In this document: piece by piece, positions 1 through 9,371 of the stretch | How positions within the stretch are numbered: position 1 is the first letter of the stretch | Layout: every line of letters starts with the position of its first letter | Assembly: GCF_000373765.1 (NCBI RefSeq) | Contig: NZ_KB892383.1 | Span: forward strand, 4,806-68,805 | DNA from: Legionella shakespearei DSM 23087 | Lineage (GTDB): Bacteria > Pseudomonadota > Gammaproteobacteria > Legionellales > Legionellaceae | DNA: 64,000 nt | Direction: 5' to 3' | Made by a program: the position numbers and the translations under genes | The notes under the pieces: generated by a model | Told to the model about the DNA's origin: nothing | The model's input: only the letters and a program-made list of their open reading frames with translations | The model's database searches: none

Positions 1-25
1 GGTCGCGAGCAGACCGGGCTACGAC
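1..25. repeat. Edge of a palindromic intergenic repeat (GTAGCCCGGT family)
   Basis: The first bases contain AGACCGGGCTAC, the right arm of the GTAGCCCGGTCT repeat seen complete or in hybrids at 3139-3292, 16115-16268 and 25719-25812. The remainder lies outside the window. Confidence 0.6.
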
Positions 26-86
26 CCATTAGGGGATATTTTAATTTATTATTATTTTTCAATTGCTTATATGTTCATTTGCGATT

Positions 87-116
87 TTGACAAGAATAAA
101 CCCTTGAATTTAAAAT
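87..116 (+). promoter_or_regulatory. Likely sigma-70 promoter for etfBA
   Basis: A perfect TTGACA (87-92) is followed after 18 bases by TAAAAT (111-116), five of six matches to the -10 consensus, about 48 bases before the etfB start. This is the best promoter match I saw in the window. It is a consensus match only. Confidence 0.55.
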
Positions 117-163
117 CATATCTTGGCAAGATGCAGACTGTTTTGATATTCCAGTGAGGAACC

Positions 164-913
164 ATGAAAATACTCGTGGCAGTGAAGCGTGTAATAGACC
201 CTTATGTCAAAATTCGTGTCAAATCGGATAATTCAGGAGTCGAAACGCAAAATATAAAAATGGCTATGAATCCCTTCGATGAAATCGCTGTAGAAGAAGC
301 CTTGCGTTTACGTGAAAAAAATTGGGCGTCTGAAGTGGTTGTGGTCAGCATTGGTGACGACAGCTCACAAGAAACCTTACGCCATGCCCTTGCTTTGGGT
401 GCCGACAAAGCTATCCTCGTACGTACAGAAAAATCTTTGGAAAGTCTGAACGTAGCCAAAGTTCTGAAAAAGATCAGCGAAGATGAAAAACCTTCATTAA
501 TATTGATGGGTAAGCAAACCATCGATGGCGATAACAATCAGACACCACAAATGCTCGCTGCTTTGTTGAACTGGCCTCAGGCAACTTATGCATCTCAAAT
601 CAAAGAGAGTGCTGATCAACTTGAAGTAACTCGCGAAATTGACGGGGGGCTGGAAACAATAAACATTAAATTACCTGCGGTGGTCAGTACAGATTTACGA
701 TTAAACGAGCCACGTTATGCAAGCCTTCCCAATATTATGAAAGCCAAACGCAAGCCCCTGGATATTGTAGAACTGGATACTTTGGGACTGACATTGAAAA
801 AGCACATTGAAATAGTGAAAGTGAATGCGCCCGCGACTCGTAGTGGCGGAATAAAGGTTGAATCAGTGGCCGCATTGTTGGACAAATTACAACATGAAGC
901 CAAAGTGCTTTGA
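164..913 (+). CDS. etfB: Electron transfer flavoprotein, beta subunit
   Basis: The 249-residue product has the length and motifs of EtfB, the smaller subunit of the cytoplasmic FAD/AMP heterodimer that accepts electrons from acyl-CoA and related dehydrogenases and passes them to ETF-ubiquinone oxidoreductase. It opens MKILVAVKRVIDPYVKIRV and contains the family stretch MNPFDEIAVEEALRL (about 35-49) and LMGKQTIDGDNNQ, part of the AMP-binding fold. The ATG at 164 follows GTGAGGAACC. The etfA start lies 12 bases after the stop, so the two are one operon. Nothing looks damaged. Confidence 0.97.
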   Translation: MKILVAVKRVIDPYVKIRVKSDNSGVETQNIKMAMNPFDEIAVEEALRLREKNWASEVVVVSIGDDSSQETLRHALALGADKAILVRTEKSLESLNVAKVLKKISEDEKPSLILMGKQTIDGDNNQTPQMLAALLNWPQATYASQIKESADQLEVTREIDGGLETINIKLPAVVSTDLRLNEPRYASLPNIMKAKRKPLDIVELDTLGLTLKKHIEIVKVNAPATRSGGIKVESVAALLDKLQHEAKVL

Positions 914-925
914 TAAGGAGAAACG

Positions 926-1864
926 ATGAGCACTTTAGTTCTTGTAGAACATAATAACCAAACCATGCATCCATCAACACGTAATACACTGGCGGCTGCT
1001 TTGGATTTAGACGATAAGCCGACCTTACTTGTTGTTGGTCATCAGTGCAAGACAGTTGCCGAACAAGTAGCGGCCCTGGAAGGGGCACATGCAGTCTGGT
1101 ATGTTGATAATCCTTGTTATGAACACCAGTTGGCAGAGCAAATCAGTGATTTGATTGTTTCTTTCGCCAGTTCATTTAATGCTGTTCTTGCTCCAGCCAG
1201 CACTTATGGTAAAAATATTGCCCCACGCATTGCGGCACTTTTGGATGTTGCCCAGGTTTCTGATATAACCAAAGTCCTGGATGCAGATACTTTTGAACAT
1301 CCCATTTACGCCGGTAATGCTATAGAAACTGTTAAACTTTTAGATCCCATAAAAGTTCTGACCGTCAGAACTACAGCATTTAATCCGGTCACAGGCAGCC
1401 AGACAGCATGCTGTATTGAAAGTATGCCTCAGGAATTCACAGCTAAAAACAGCCAGTTTATCAGACATGAATTAAGCAAGTCTGAACGGCCTGATTTAGG
1501 GAGTGCCAAGATTGTTGTTTCAGGCGGCAGAGGCTTGCAAAGCGCTGAGAAATTTAAATTAATTGAAGAATTGGCAGATGCTCTTGGTGCTGCTGTTGGT
1601 GCTTCCCGCGCTGCAGTTGATGCTGGTTTTGTTCCCAATGATTACCAGGTGGGACAGACAGGGAAAGTCGTTGCTCCAACACTTTATATAGCTGTGGGTA
1701 TATCCGGTGCAGTTCAGCATTTAGCGGGTATGAAAGATTCCAAGGTAATTGTGGCAATTAATAAAGATGAAGATGCCCCCATTTTTCAAATCGCCAATTA
1801 TGGCCTGGTGGGCGATTTATTTGAATTAGTTCCGCAATTAATCGAACAATTAAAGTCTGTTTGA
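926..1864 (+). CDS. etfA: Electron transfer flavoprotein, alpha subunit
   Basis: The 312-residue protein is EtfA, which carries the FAD of the ETF heterodimer. The C-terminal half holds the FAD-binding signature: SGGRGLQSAEKF, then GASRAAVDAGFVPNDYQVGQTG (about 219-241), YIAVGISGAVQHLAGM and ADAPIF-like KDEDAPIFQIANYGLVGD near the end. The N-terminal half (1-190) is the usual variable nucleotide-fold domain. AAGGAG precedes ATG 926 at good spacing. It follows etfB directly and is probably translated from the same mRNA. Confidence 0.97.
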   Translation: MSTLVLVEHNNQTMHPSTRNTLAAALDLDDKPTLLVVGHQCKTVAEQVAALEGAHAVWYVDNPCYEHQLAEQISDLIVSFASSFNAVLAPASTYGKNIAPRIAALLDVAQVSDITKVLDADTFEHPIYAGNAIETVKLLDPIKVLTVRTTAFNPVTGSQTACCIESMPQEFTAKNSQFIRHELSKSERPDLGSAKIVVSGGRGLQSAEKFKLIEELADALGAAVGASRAAVDAGFVPNDYQVGQTGKVVAPTLYIAVGISGAVQHLAGMKDSKVIVAINKDEDAPIFQIANYGLVGDLFELVPQLIEQLKSV

Positions 1865-1985
1865 TAATTCATTTTTCTTGTTTTTAATAGTTTTGCTTCT
1901 TTTTATTTTCTTGAAAAGGCGAAACTATTTTGAGCAAGGCTGAGAAAAGTCATCAGACCCTAAACATCCGATAAGAGGAGTTGTT

Positions 1986-3107
1986 ATGTTAGTAGGCGTT
2001 CCAAAGGAAATAAAATCGCAGGAAAACAGAGTAGGGCTGGTTCCTTCAAGTGTTGGTGAAATTATCAGAGCGGGTAGTCAGGTTTTGGTAGAGCGCGGTG
2101 CAGGTCTTGGCATTGGTATTTCTGATGATGATTATAGAAATGCCGGAGCTGAAGTAGTTGATACTGCTGATGACGTATTCGCTAATGCAGAATTAATTGT
2201 CAAAGTTAAAGAACCACAACCTATAGAATGCAAAAGATTGCGTGAAGGCCAAACTTTATTCACTTATTTACATTTGGCTCCAGATCCACAGCAAACTCGT
2301 TTGCTCAAAGAATCTGGCGTAACCGCTATAGCATATGAAACTGTAACTCAGGACGATGGCGGTTTGCCTTTGCTTACTCCAATGTCGCAAGTTGCTGGTA
2401 GAATGTCGATACAAGCTGGAGCTCATTGTTTAGAAATGGCTCAAGGCGGTAGTGGTGTTCTTTTGGGCGGTGTACCAGGTGTTGCTGCTGCGAATGTTGT
2501 TATCATCGGTGGTGGTGTGGTTGGTACTAACGCAGTCCGTATGGCTATGGGTATGGAAGCACGCGTTATAGTCCTTGATCGCTCTTTACAACGATTAAAC
2601 GAACTGGATTTCCAATTTGGTTCCAAGCTTAATACCGTTTATTCTACTGCTGATTCCATTGAGCGATATGTTTCCAGTGCCGATCTGGTCATTGGTGCTG
2701 TGCTTGTACCAGGTGCTGCTGCTCCCAAACTGGTAACCCGCGCTATGTTAAGCTCCATGCGCCCAGGCTCTGTATTGGTTGACGTTGCTATTGATCAGGG
2801 GGGGTGCTTCGAGACTAGCCGCGCCACAACGCATCAGGAACCAACCTATGTAGTTGATAATGTGGTTCATTATTGCGTGGCAAACATGCCAGGAGCAGTG
2901 CCAAGAACATCTACCTTCGCTCTGAATAACGCGACTTTACCTTTTGTTTTAAGCATAGTAACCAAAGGAACCAAACTGGCTTTACTGGATAATCCCCATT
3001 TGTTGAATGGCTTAAACGTTCATCAAGGGAAGATTACTTATGAAGCAGTAGCCCGGGACTTAGGTTATGAATATACCCCGGCCGCGGTAGCATTGGCAGG
3101 TAGATAA
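1986..3107 (+). CDS. ald: Alanine dehydrogenase
   Basis: The 373-residue protein matches NAD-dependent alanine dehydrogenase, which interconverts L-alanine with pyruvate and ammonia. It starts [18 protein letters not shown], the conserved N terminus including the pyruvate-binding Arg/Lys region. The Rossmann motif [19 protein letters not shown] sits near residue 170, followed by the NAD-ribose acidic residue in [23 protein letters not shown] near 298 is a family signature. AAGAGGAG lies ahead of ATG 1986. It has its own 121-base leader after etfA. Amino-acid catabolism fits a Legionella lifestyle. Confidence 0.96.
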   Translation: MLVGVPKEIKSQENRVGLVPSSVGEIIRAGSQVLVERGAGLGIGISDDDYRNAGAEVVDTADDVFANAELIVKVKEPQPIECKRLREGQTLFTYLHLAPDPQQTRLLKESGVTAIAYETVTQDDGGLPLLTPMSQVAGRMSIQAGAHCLEMAQGGSGVLLGGVPGVAAANVVIIGGGVVGTNAVRMAMGMEARVIVLDRSLQRLNELDFQFGSKLNTVYSTADSIERYVSSADLVIGAVLVPGAAAPKLVTRAMLSSMRPGSVLVDVAIDQGGCFETSRATTHQEPTYVVDNVVHYCVANMPGAVPRTSTFALNNATLPFVLSIVTKGTKLALLDNPHLLNGLNVHQGKITYEAVARDLGYEYTPAAVALAGR

Positions 3108-3138
3108 GCGCAGAATACTTAAGGTTTTTAATTGGATT

Positions 3139-3292
3139 CGTAGCCCGGTCTGCTGTAGCCCGGTTGCTTGCAACCGGGATCGAAGTGGCACCATCCCGGC
3201 TGCAAGCAGCTGCCCCTTCTACACATCCCGATTCACGTCGTCCTTCGCGCAAAAAGACGCGCTCAGGACGACGTAGATCGGACCGGGCTACA
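3139..3292. repeat. Composite palindromic intergenic repeat
   Basis: The stretch begins GTAGCCCGGTCTGCTG, contains a second GTAGCCCGGTTGCTTGCAAC hairpin, then an arm of the CGCGCAAAAAGACGCGCTCA family with ACGTCGTCC at both sides (3236-3276), and closes GACCGGGCTAC. It is a nested hybrid of two repeat families. The following 3293-3345 carries a GGATAAGAAGCTTG hairpin related to 6018-6065. The rest of the gap to 3504 holds only the mrcA leader. Confidence 0.8.
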
Positions 3293-3466
3293 AAAACATC
3301 TTAAATAATGTGAGTTATGGATAAGAAGCTTGTTTTATCCAGTCGTTACTGCCACTATTCAGCTAATACGATGTTTTAGTCTGAATTTTTTGGACAGTAA
3401 AAGAAAATCCCTTCTAAAAAACAGCCTTTTTCCTGACAAAACTCGCAATATGATAAAGTTTCGCTG

Positions 3467-3472
3467 TATAAT
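3467..3472 (+). promoter_or_regulatory. Possible -10 box of mrcA
   Basis: A perfect TATAAT lies 32 bases before the mrcA start. There is no convincing -35 hexamer at normal spacing, so this is tentative. Confidence 0.35.
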
Positions 3473-3504
3473 GTTGGACTAATCTCTTTCAACTAAAATA
3501 TTCT

Positions 3505-5880
3505 ATGAAAAAAATGGCATACTTCTGGCGTAAAGGTCTTTGGGCGCTGATGAGTCTGTTTTTTCTTCTGTTAGTGGCGGGTAGTCTTTTATATCTTTAT
3601 CTGGAAAGCCAGCTCCCTAATGTCGATTCATTAAAAACAGTACAATTACAGGTACCTTTACAGATTTTCAGTAAGGAAGGCTTATTGATTCAGGAGTATG
3701 GTGAGAAGAAACGTATCCCTGTTACTTATGATGAAATCCCGCAGACTTTGGTTCATGCACTGATAGCGACTGAAGACCAACGTTTTTTTGAACACCCTGG
3801 TGTGGATGTCATGGGGCTGGGTCGTGCTGCAGTCCGTATGTTAAAAACGGGTACCAAATCTCAGGGTGGCAGTACCATCACTATGCAGGTTGCGCGTAAT
3901 TTCTTTTTAAGCCGTAAAAAGACTTTTTTACGTAAATTTAATGAAATTATGTTAGCTATTAAAATTGACAGGGAATTAAGTAAAGAAAAAATTCTGGAGC
4001 TGTATCTTAACCGCATCTACCTGGGTAACCGTGCCTACGGTGTTGGGGCTGCTGCTATGGTTTATTTTGGTAAACCGCTTAAAGAATTGAATCTGGCCGA
4101 GCTTGCCATGATAGCAGGACTACCTCAGGCACCCTCAACGCAAAATCCTATTGCTAATCCGCTCGCTGCTAAAAAGCGACGTGATCATGTGTTGGAGCGT
4201 TTACTGGAAGAGCATTACATCAATGAAGAGCAATATCAGAATGCAGTTAACCAGCCGATTACTGCCAAGTTACACGGTACTCATATAGAAGTCAGAGCGC
4301 CATATGTCGCTGAAATGATCCGTCAGTCTTTATACGACAACTTTGGCCCCGATGCCTATACAAAAGGGTATAAGGTTTACACTACTATTGATGGTAGACT
4401 GCAAAATACAGCCAATCAGGTTGTTGAAAAGAATCTGGTTGCCTATGATCACAGACATGGTTATAGGGGACCAATTGCGACTATTGGTGAAAAAGACAGC
4501 CAATCACCTGAAGTCAGACAAAAATATCTCAGACAATATCCTGAGCTTAATACTCTTGTTCCTGCTGTGATTACTGAAGTCAGTGAAAAAGAAGCTACGG
4601 CTGCATTACAGAATGGACAAACATTTATTATTCCCTGGGAAGGCTTATCATGGGCAAGACCTGCTCTTAAACGAGGTTGGGTTGGAAAGTCGCCCGTCAA
4701 GGCACAACAGGTTGTTGCTGTCGGCGATATAGTTTATGTTCATTCAACAGAAAAGTATTGGGAATTGGCTCAGATTCCAGAAGCTGAATCAGCTATGGTT
4801 GCGCTTAATCCCCAAAATGGTGCGATAGAAGTTTTGGTTGGTGGCTTTAATTTCCAGAAAAGTAAATTTAACCGGGCCACTCAGTCCAGCAGACAACCAG
4901 GTTCCAGTTTTAAACCTTTTGTTTATGCTGCTGCTTTAAATAATGGCTATAACCTGGCAACTTTAATTAATGATGCACCTATAGTAGTTGATGACCCAAG
5001 TCAGCCTAATCTCTGGCGCCCTCATAATGTTAATCTTAAATTCAATGGACCTACGCGATTGAAACAAGCACTGGTTCAGTCCAAGAATCTGGTTTCCATT
5101 CGTATTCTGGATGATATAGGAATTAATTACACTATTGATTTTCTGACCCGCTTTGGCTTTAGCAAAAAAACACTGCCTAAAGGCTTGTCCCTTGCTTTGG
5201 GAAGCTTGTCAGTCAGCCCAATGGACTTGACTGCTGCATATGCTGTATTCGCTAATGGTGGCTATAAAGTTGAACCTTATCTTATAGATCACATTACCGA
5301 TACTGATGGCAAGATTCTGTTACAAGCGAAACCCACAGTGGTTTGTAATTCCTGTGATCCTGATAAAGTAGATACGTCTACAATGGCACCACGTGTTATT
5401 CCGGAAGATATTGCTTTCTTAATGAATACTGCTTTAAGGGATGTGGTTCAGCATGGTACAGCCAGAGCTGCTCGTGTTCTGAACCGTCAGGATATTGCAG
5501 GAAAAACCGGAACGACTAATGATCAGGTTGATGCCTGGTTTGCCGGATTCAGTCCCGATTTGGTTGTTACTACATGGATAGGTTTTGATAATCCCAAATC
5601 CTTACATGAATACGCTGCAGGACTGGCTCTGCCTTTGTGGATTGATTTTATGAAGGAAGCATTGAAAGGTAAACCCGAGCACGAACTCAAACAGCCAGAT
5701 AATGTGGTCGCCGTGCGTATTGATAAAGCCAGTGGCTTATTAGCCAAGCCGAATCAGGAAAATGGCATTATTGAGTATTTCCGAAACAATGAAATTCCGG
5801 CGGAACAAGATGCCGCACCTGTTTACAATGCGGACAACAGTGATCAGCAATTGGCGCCTGTTGAAGAGAACTTGTTTTAA
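3505..5880 (+). CDS. mrcA: Penicillin-binding protein 1A (bifunctional glycosyltransferase/transpeptidase)
   Basis: The 791-residue class A PBP polymerises and cross-links peptidoglycan in the periplasm. A single N-terminal membrane anchor (about 12-33) is followed by a GT51 domain with E90-DQRFFEHPG and GGSTITMQVARNFFLS. The transpeptidase domain has the SxxK nucleophile in PGSSFK (Ser467/Lys470), an SKN triad (QSKNLVS) and K667-TGTT. The inserted OB-like region around 300-400 fits PBP1A rather than PBP1B. No strong Shine-Dalgarno precedes ATG 3505. It lies upstream of the pilM operon, in the same orientation, separated by an orphan gene. Confidence 0.97.
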   Translation: MKKMAYFWRKGLWALMSLFFLLLVAGSLLYLYLESQLPNVDSLKTVQLQVPLQIFSKEGLLIQEYGEKKRIPVTYDEIPQTLVHALIATEDQRFFEHPGVDVMGLGRAAVRMLKTGTKSQGGSTITMQVARNFFLSRKKTFLRKFNEIMLAIKIDRELSKEKILELYLNRIYLGNRAYGVGAAAMVYFGKPLKELNLAELAMIAGLPQAPSTQNPIANPLAAKKRRDHVLERLLEEHYINEEQYQNAVNQPITAKLHGTHIEVRAPYVAEMIRQSLYDNFGPDAYTKGYKVYTTIDGRLQNTANQVVEKNLVAYDHRHGYRGPIATIGEKDSQSPEVRQKYLRQYPELNTLVPAVITEVSEKEATAALQNGQTFIIPWEGLSWARPALKRGWVGKSPVKAQQVVAVGDIVYVHSTEKYWELAQIPEAESAMVALNPQNGAIEVLVGGFNFQKSKFNRATQSSRQPGSSFKPFVYAAALNNGYNLATLINDAPIVVDDPSQPNLWRPHNVNLKFNGPTRLKQALVQSKNLVSIRILDDIGINYTIDFLTRFGFSKKTLPKGLSLALGSLSVSPMDLTAAYAVFANGGYKVEPYLIDHITDTDGKILLQAKPTVVCNSCDPDKVDTSTMAPRVIPEDIAFLMNTALRDVVQHGTARAARVLNRQDIAGKTGTTNDQVDAWFAGFSPDLVVTTWIGFDNPKSLHEYAAGLALPLWIDFMKEALKGKPEHELKQPDNVVAVRIDKASGLLAKPNQENGIIEYFRNNEIPAEQDAAPVYNADNSDQQLAPVEENLF

Positions 5881-5958
5881 TTCTATCAAGATCGTAGCCC
5901 GTATTAGCGAAGGGCTGTATTTTAATCCTGTAAAAAGGATGCAAATAAACAGGATGCT

Positions 5959-6090
5959 CTTCGCAAGTAGCCCCTCCACCTCCGGGGGAGGGTGCCCGAC
6001 AGGGCACTGTCATTAAGTTAACGTGAGTTTCGGATAAGAAGCTTGTTATCCGAAATTCACGTTAAGTTGCCGTCCCGCAGCTTGTCCTAT
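5959..6090. repeat. Chimeric repeat: single arm of the nuclease-flanking palindrome joined to a second hairpin
   Basis: Bases 5959-6005 (CTTCGCAAGTAGCCCCTCC through GCCCGACAGGGC) match the right arm of the 158-bp palindromes at 33551 and 34107. They run directly into CACTGTCATTAAGTTAAC, resembling the end of the 12639-12777 element. A near-perfect hairpin follows (6018-6037 with 6046-6065, around GGATAAGAAGCTTG), then a CCGTCCCGCAGCTTGTCC fragment. This is a patchwork of repeat debris. Confidence 0.75.
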
Positions 6091-6130
6091 TGGTATCTAC
6101 ATGAATGCCAGCCCTGTGTCTCAATAAAAA

Positions 6131-6224
6131 TTCCGCTCCTTAACAGTCGCGGCTCGGTTTTCTGGTGCACGATAAAGTAAATACAAACGCACGAAAACCG
6201 AGCCGCGACCGTCAGGAAGCGGAA
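6131..6224. repeat. Inverted repeat (GAAAACCGAGCCGCGACCGT family)
   Basis: Arms of about 32 bases at 6131-6162 and 6193-6224 pair around a 30-base loop beginning TGGTGCACGATAAAG. The loop and flanks resemble the copy at 39818-39910, so the element is larger than its arms. It fills most of the mrcA to 6302 gap together with the previous repeat. Confidence 0.85.
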
Positions 6225-6301
6225 CAGTTCTATTGGCACGTACTTTATTTCTTGCACCTGTACAGCTGCTTGCCGCCCGTATTACGCTCTACGTCGCCCT
6301 G

Positions 6302-7213
6302 TTATTCCGGACCATCAAATCGAAAATCTGGCTCTTTCTCAATAGATGTTGTACTTCTTGATTGTGCAAAACGGTTCAAACCAAAGAATGAGGCAGGGAT
6401 TGCTGCCGCAGCCATACCAAGAGGTATTCTGGGACTTATAATGCCATTACGAAAATCACTGAGTTGTTGCCTTAGTCGACTGATTTCATCATCTTGTCTT
6501 TTGATCGTACCTTCTTGAGTTGTCAGTGTTTGTTTTAACTCCATAACTTCTTTGCGCAAGACAGCGTTTTCTGCTTCCAGCTGTGAACTACGTAACTCCT
6601 TTTTATAATTTGCACATAATTGTGCTGCGATGATTTTGATTTCTTCGTCTGTAGTATCAGCTTTATCTTTCTTGCCTACTGTTATGTCTAACGCTTCCAA
6701 CACTTCTTTTTGTAATAGATCACCTGAATTGCACCAAGGACTTCCGTAGCTTAGATAAGAATCCTTTTTCAATCCAGAAAGCGATATGGGTTCATGGGAT
6801 TGACTGTACTTAACTTCACACGTGGTGGATTTACCCGTTTTTAAAAGTGTTTTGAACACGGTAAGTAATTGTTTGAGTTGGTCTTCGTACTGATCCAACT
6901 CTCCAATTGTAACTGCCTCCTTTTTATCTATCAGAGATTTAAGTACAGTAATTTCGTTTAAAATGAAATGCAGGAAAGGCTTTCGATTGGGGTATCCTAT
7001 TTTAACAGTACATTCTTCAATTAAGTCTTTCAAATGTGCATTAAAGTCTTTCTCTTTATTATCAATAATATTGAGTACACAAACAGATAATTTTCTTCTC
7101 TGTTCAATAGAATCTTTATCGTATGGAACTATTTTTGTAACACCGTTTTGACTGTCATGATAGCTGACTATAATGTTGGTTAGCGAATAAAGTAATTCTT
7201 CTAATTTAGTCAT
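6302..7213 (-). CDS. Orphan coiled-coil protein, possible secreted effector
   Basis: I do not recognise this 303-residue protein. The ATG at 7213 has AAAGGAG six bases upstream, so it is probably a real gene. The sequence is hydrophilic. Residues about 205-258 form a coiled coil (AENAVLRKEVMELKQTL continuing to RQDDEISRLRQQLSDF). A short hydrophobic patch follows (LGMAAAAIPASFFGL, about 267-281), and the tail is acidic (SIEKEPDFRFDGPE). It stands alone, opposite in strand to mrcA and pilM, with repeats on both sides. An effector role is inferred from coiled coil, isolation and an acidic C terminus, and is not demonstrated. Confidence 0.75.
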   Translation of the reverse strand: MTKLEELLYSLTNIIVSYHDSQNGVTKIVPYDKDSIEQRRKLSVCVLNIIDNKEKDFNAHLKDLIEECTVKIGYPNRKPFLHFILNEITVLKSLIDKKEAVTIGELDQYEDQLKQLLTVFKTLLKTGKSTTCEVKYSQSHEPISLSGLKKDSYLSYGSPWCNSGDLLQKEVLEALDITVGKKDKADTTDEEIKIIAAQLCANYKKELRSSQLEAENAVLRKEVMELKQTLTTQEGTIKRQDDEISRLRQQLSDFRNGIISPRIPLGMAAAAIPASFFGLNRFAQSRSTTSIEKEPDFRFDGPE

Positions 7214-7424
7214 TTAAAACTCCTTTTAAAGCTAAAATCTATTTTAAAATGTGGAAATCCCTAACAACTTGGCTTTTCACTATATTGAATGTTTTGGGCA
7301 AGTGCAAGTGTTTATTTACTCGTACATTATAAGGAAATTTGATACAAATAGAGTGTCTATTTTACAATCGACAAGTGTAATTTATTGGCATAAAATGATG
7401 CTTGCAGGTGTCTCTTCTGCACAC

Positions 7425-7560
7425 CCCGATCCACGTCGTCCTGATCCACGTCGTCCTGAGCGCGTCTTTTTGCGCGAAGGATCTCCTGAAAGTGTGGAAT
7501 GGTGCCAGTATTTGGAGATCCTTCGCGCAAAAAGACGCGCTCAGGACGACGTGAATCGGG
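7425..7560. repeat. Large palindromic repeat (ACGTCGTCCTGAGCGCGTC family)
   Basis: The left arm (7425-7486) carries a duplicated CTGATCCACGTCGTC unit, then GAGCGCGTCTTTTTGCGCG and GGATCTCC. The right arm (about 7514-7560) is its reverse complement, with the loop containing GGTGCCAGTATTTGG. Short open frames here are by-products of the palindrome. The flanks 7214-7424 and 7561-7740 hold no gene that I can support; the latter is the pilM leader. Confidence 0.88.
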
Positions 7561-7740
7561 GCTACCCATGTGTATCCTGAGAAAGCTTATCTATTAAAAA
7601 GACTATTTAAATTACTGGCAAAATGATTCCAATTTTTAACAGCTTAAGATAACATCATATTTAATAATAGAAATAATGCAGTAGCACGTCACCAAAGGAG
7701 CGTTTTTTGATCGCATGGGAGATACAGGGAGATAAGACAA

Positions 7741-8805
7741 GTGCTCAAACTGTTTAAGAATAAGAATCGTTCTATTCTTGGTATTGATATTAGTTCATCA
7801 GCCGTGAAAATACTGGAATTTTCAGGTTCTGGTGATCAGCTATGCGTTGAAGGTTACGGACGAGAAGCTTTACCTCCCGATGCACTTGATGGAAATGTGA
7901 TTAAAGATATAGAAGCGGTTGCCAATTGCATTAAAAAACTATGTGAACGCCAAAAGATCTCCTGCAAGCAAGTTGCTCTGGCCGTTCCCGATTCTGCAGT
8001 TATCAGCAAAATAGTACAGATCAACGATGGTTTGACTGATGCTGAAATGGAAGAACTGGTAGTTATAGAGGCGGACAAATACATTCCCTATCCCATTGAT
8101 GAAATTAATCTTGATTTTGAAGTCCTGGGGCATTCTACAAAAAACTCAGCGATGCTGGATGTTTTGATTGTTGCTTCACGAGCTGAAAACGTGAACAGCA
8201 GGGTAGAGGCTATAGCACGTGCCGGTCTTGAAACCCGTGTCGTAGACGTTGAATCTTATGCAGTAGAAAGGGCAGCACAACAACTGACCAGCGAATTGCC
8301 TGCCGGGGGACAAGATAAAATTGTCGCCATTATCGATATCGGTGCTCATTACACCCATCTCTTTGTATTACATGGTATGCGCCTCATCTTTTCACGAGAA
8401 GAAAAATTTGGTGGTATGCAACTGATAGAGGCAATTGCAGAACATTATAAAATGACGACTGAACAAGCACTGACAGCAAAAAATGAAGGAACACTCCCTC
8501 CCGATTATGAGGTTGAGGTTCTGGAGCCATTTAAAGAAATGGTGCTGCTGCAAATTAAACGAACCTTACAATTTTTCTATTCGACAAGTCAGCATGGTTT
8601 CGTTGACCACATTTTATTAGCAGGTGGCCTGGCCAGGAAGCCAGGACTGGCAGAGTTAATTCAGGAGCAATTAGGTGTTACGACTACGGTTGCAAACCCC
8701 TTAGCGCACATGTCATTGGGTAAAATGGTTCATCTTGACTCAATAAATAATGATGCTCCTGCTCTTATGGTGGCTTGCGGGTTGGCATTAAGGCATGTAG
8801 AGTAA
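7741..8805 (+). CDS. pilM: Type IV pilus assembly protein PilM
   Basis: The 354-residue cytoplasmic actin-like ATPase of the pilus alignment subcomplex binds the N terminus of PilN. The phosphate-1 motif is GIDISSSAVKILEF (about 15-28), and later nucleotide-fold motifs are IVAIIDIGAHYTHLFV and HILLAGGLARKPGL. The start is GTG at 7741. The stop is followed by ATG of pilN after three bases, so pilM opens a tightly packed pilMNOPQ operon. Length and motifs are normal. Confidence 0.97.
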   Translation: MLKLFKNKNRSILGIDISSSAVKILEFSGSGDQLCVEGYGREALPPDALDGNVIKDIEAVANCIKKLCERQKISCKQVALAVPDSAVISKIVQINDGLTDAEMEELVVIEADKYIPYPIDEINLDFEVLGHSTKNSAMLDVLIVASRAENVNSRVEAIARAGLETRVVDVESYAVERAAQQLTSELPAGGQDKIVAIIDIGAHYTHLFVLHGMRLIFSREEKFGGMQLIEAIAEHYKMTTEQALTAKNEGTLPPDYEVEVLEPFKEMVLLQIKRTLQFFYSTSQHGFVDHILLAGGLARKPGLAELIQEQLGVTTTVANPLAHMSLGKMVHLDSINNDAPALMVACGLALRHVE

Positions 8806-8808
8806 AAA

Positions 8809-9357
8809 ATGACAGAAATTAACTTACTACCATGGCGTGAACAAAAACGTGAACAAGAGAAAAAAATGTTCACCACTATGCTATTAATAGGAGTTACGGC
8901 AGCAGCTGTGGTAGTGTTTTTAATTAATTCCTATGCATCACACCTGATAAGCAATCAAACAACGAGAAACCAGATCCTTGAAAAGGAAATAAGTAGTCTG
9001 GATGACCAAATAAGAGAGATTAAAGCATTAAAACAAATAAGGGATGGGCTGATTTCCCGTATGTCTATAGTCCAGAACCTGCAATCTACAAGAACACTTA
9101 TGGTTCATCTTTTTGATGAGTTAATTAAAGTAATGCCCACAGGAATTTACGTTACTAAACTGGAAAGGCAAAATGATATTGTTACCGTTTGGGGGTATAC
9201 AGAATCGAATACCAACATTTCACTGCTTATGAGAAGTATAGAGAGCAATGCATGGATACAAGCGCCTGTTCTGACTGAAATTAAAAAGATGGATGACGAC
9301 AAACGGCTTGCAAACAATGAATTTAAATTAAGCTTTGTACTTAAACCCAAATATTAG
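8809..9357 (+). CDS. pilN: Type IV pilus assembly protein PilN
   Basis: The 182-residue inner-membrane protein begins MTEINLLPWREQKREQEKK, the conserved INLLPWR peptide that docks on PilM. One transmembrane segment (about 22-42) precedes a periplasmic coiled coil (about 45-75) and a ferredoxin-like domain that dimerises with PilO. It lies three bases after pilM and fourteen before pilO. Confidence 0.96.
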   Translation: MTEINLLPWREQKREQEKKMFTTMLLIGVTAAAVVVFLINSYASHLISNQTTRNQILEKEISSLDDQIREIKALKQIRDGLISRMSIVQNLQSTRTLMVHLFDELIKVMPTGIYVTKLERQNDIVTVWGYTESNTNISLLMRSIESNAWIQAPVLTEIKKMDDDKRLANNEFKLSFVLKPKY

Positions 9358-9371
9358 GCCGGTAATTAATA

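Noticed and set aside
7251-7580. Open reading frames on both strands across the 7.4 kb palindrome
   Set aside because: They are created by the repeat itself, have no ribosome site and encode repeat-derived residues seen again at 25.7 and 24.8 kb.
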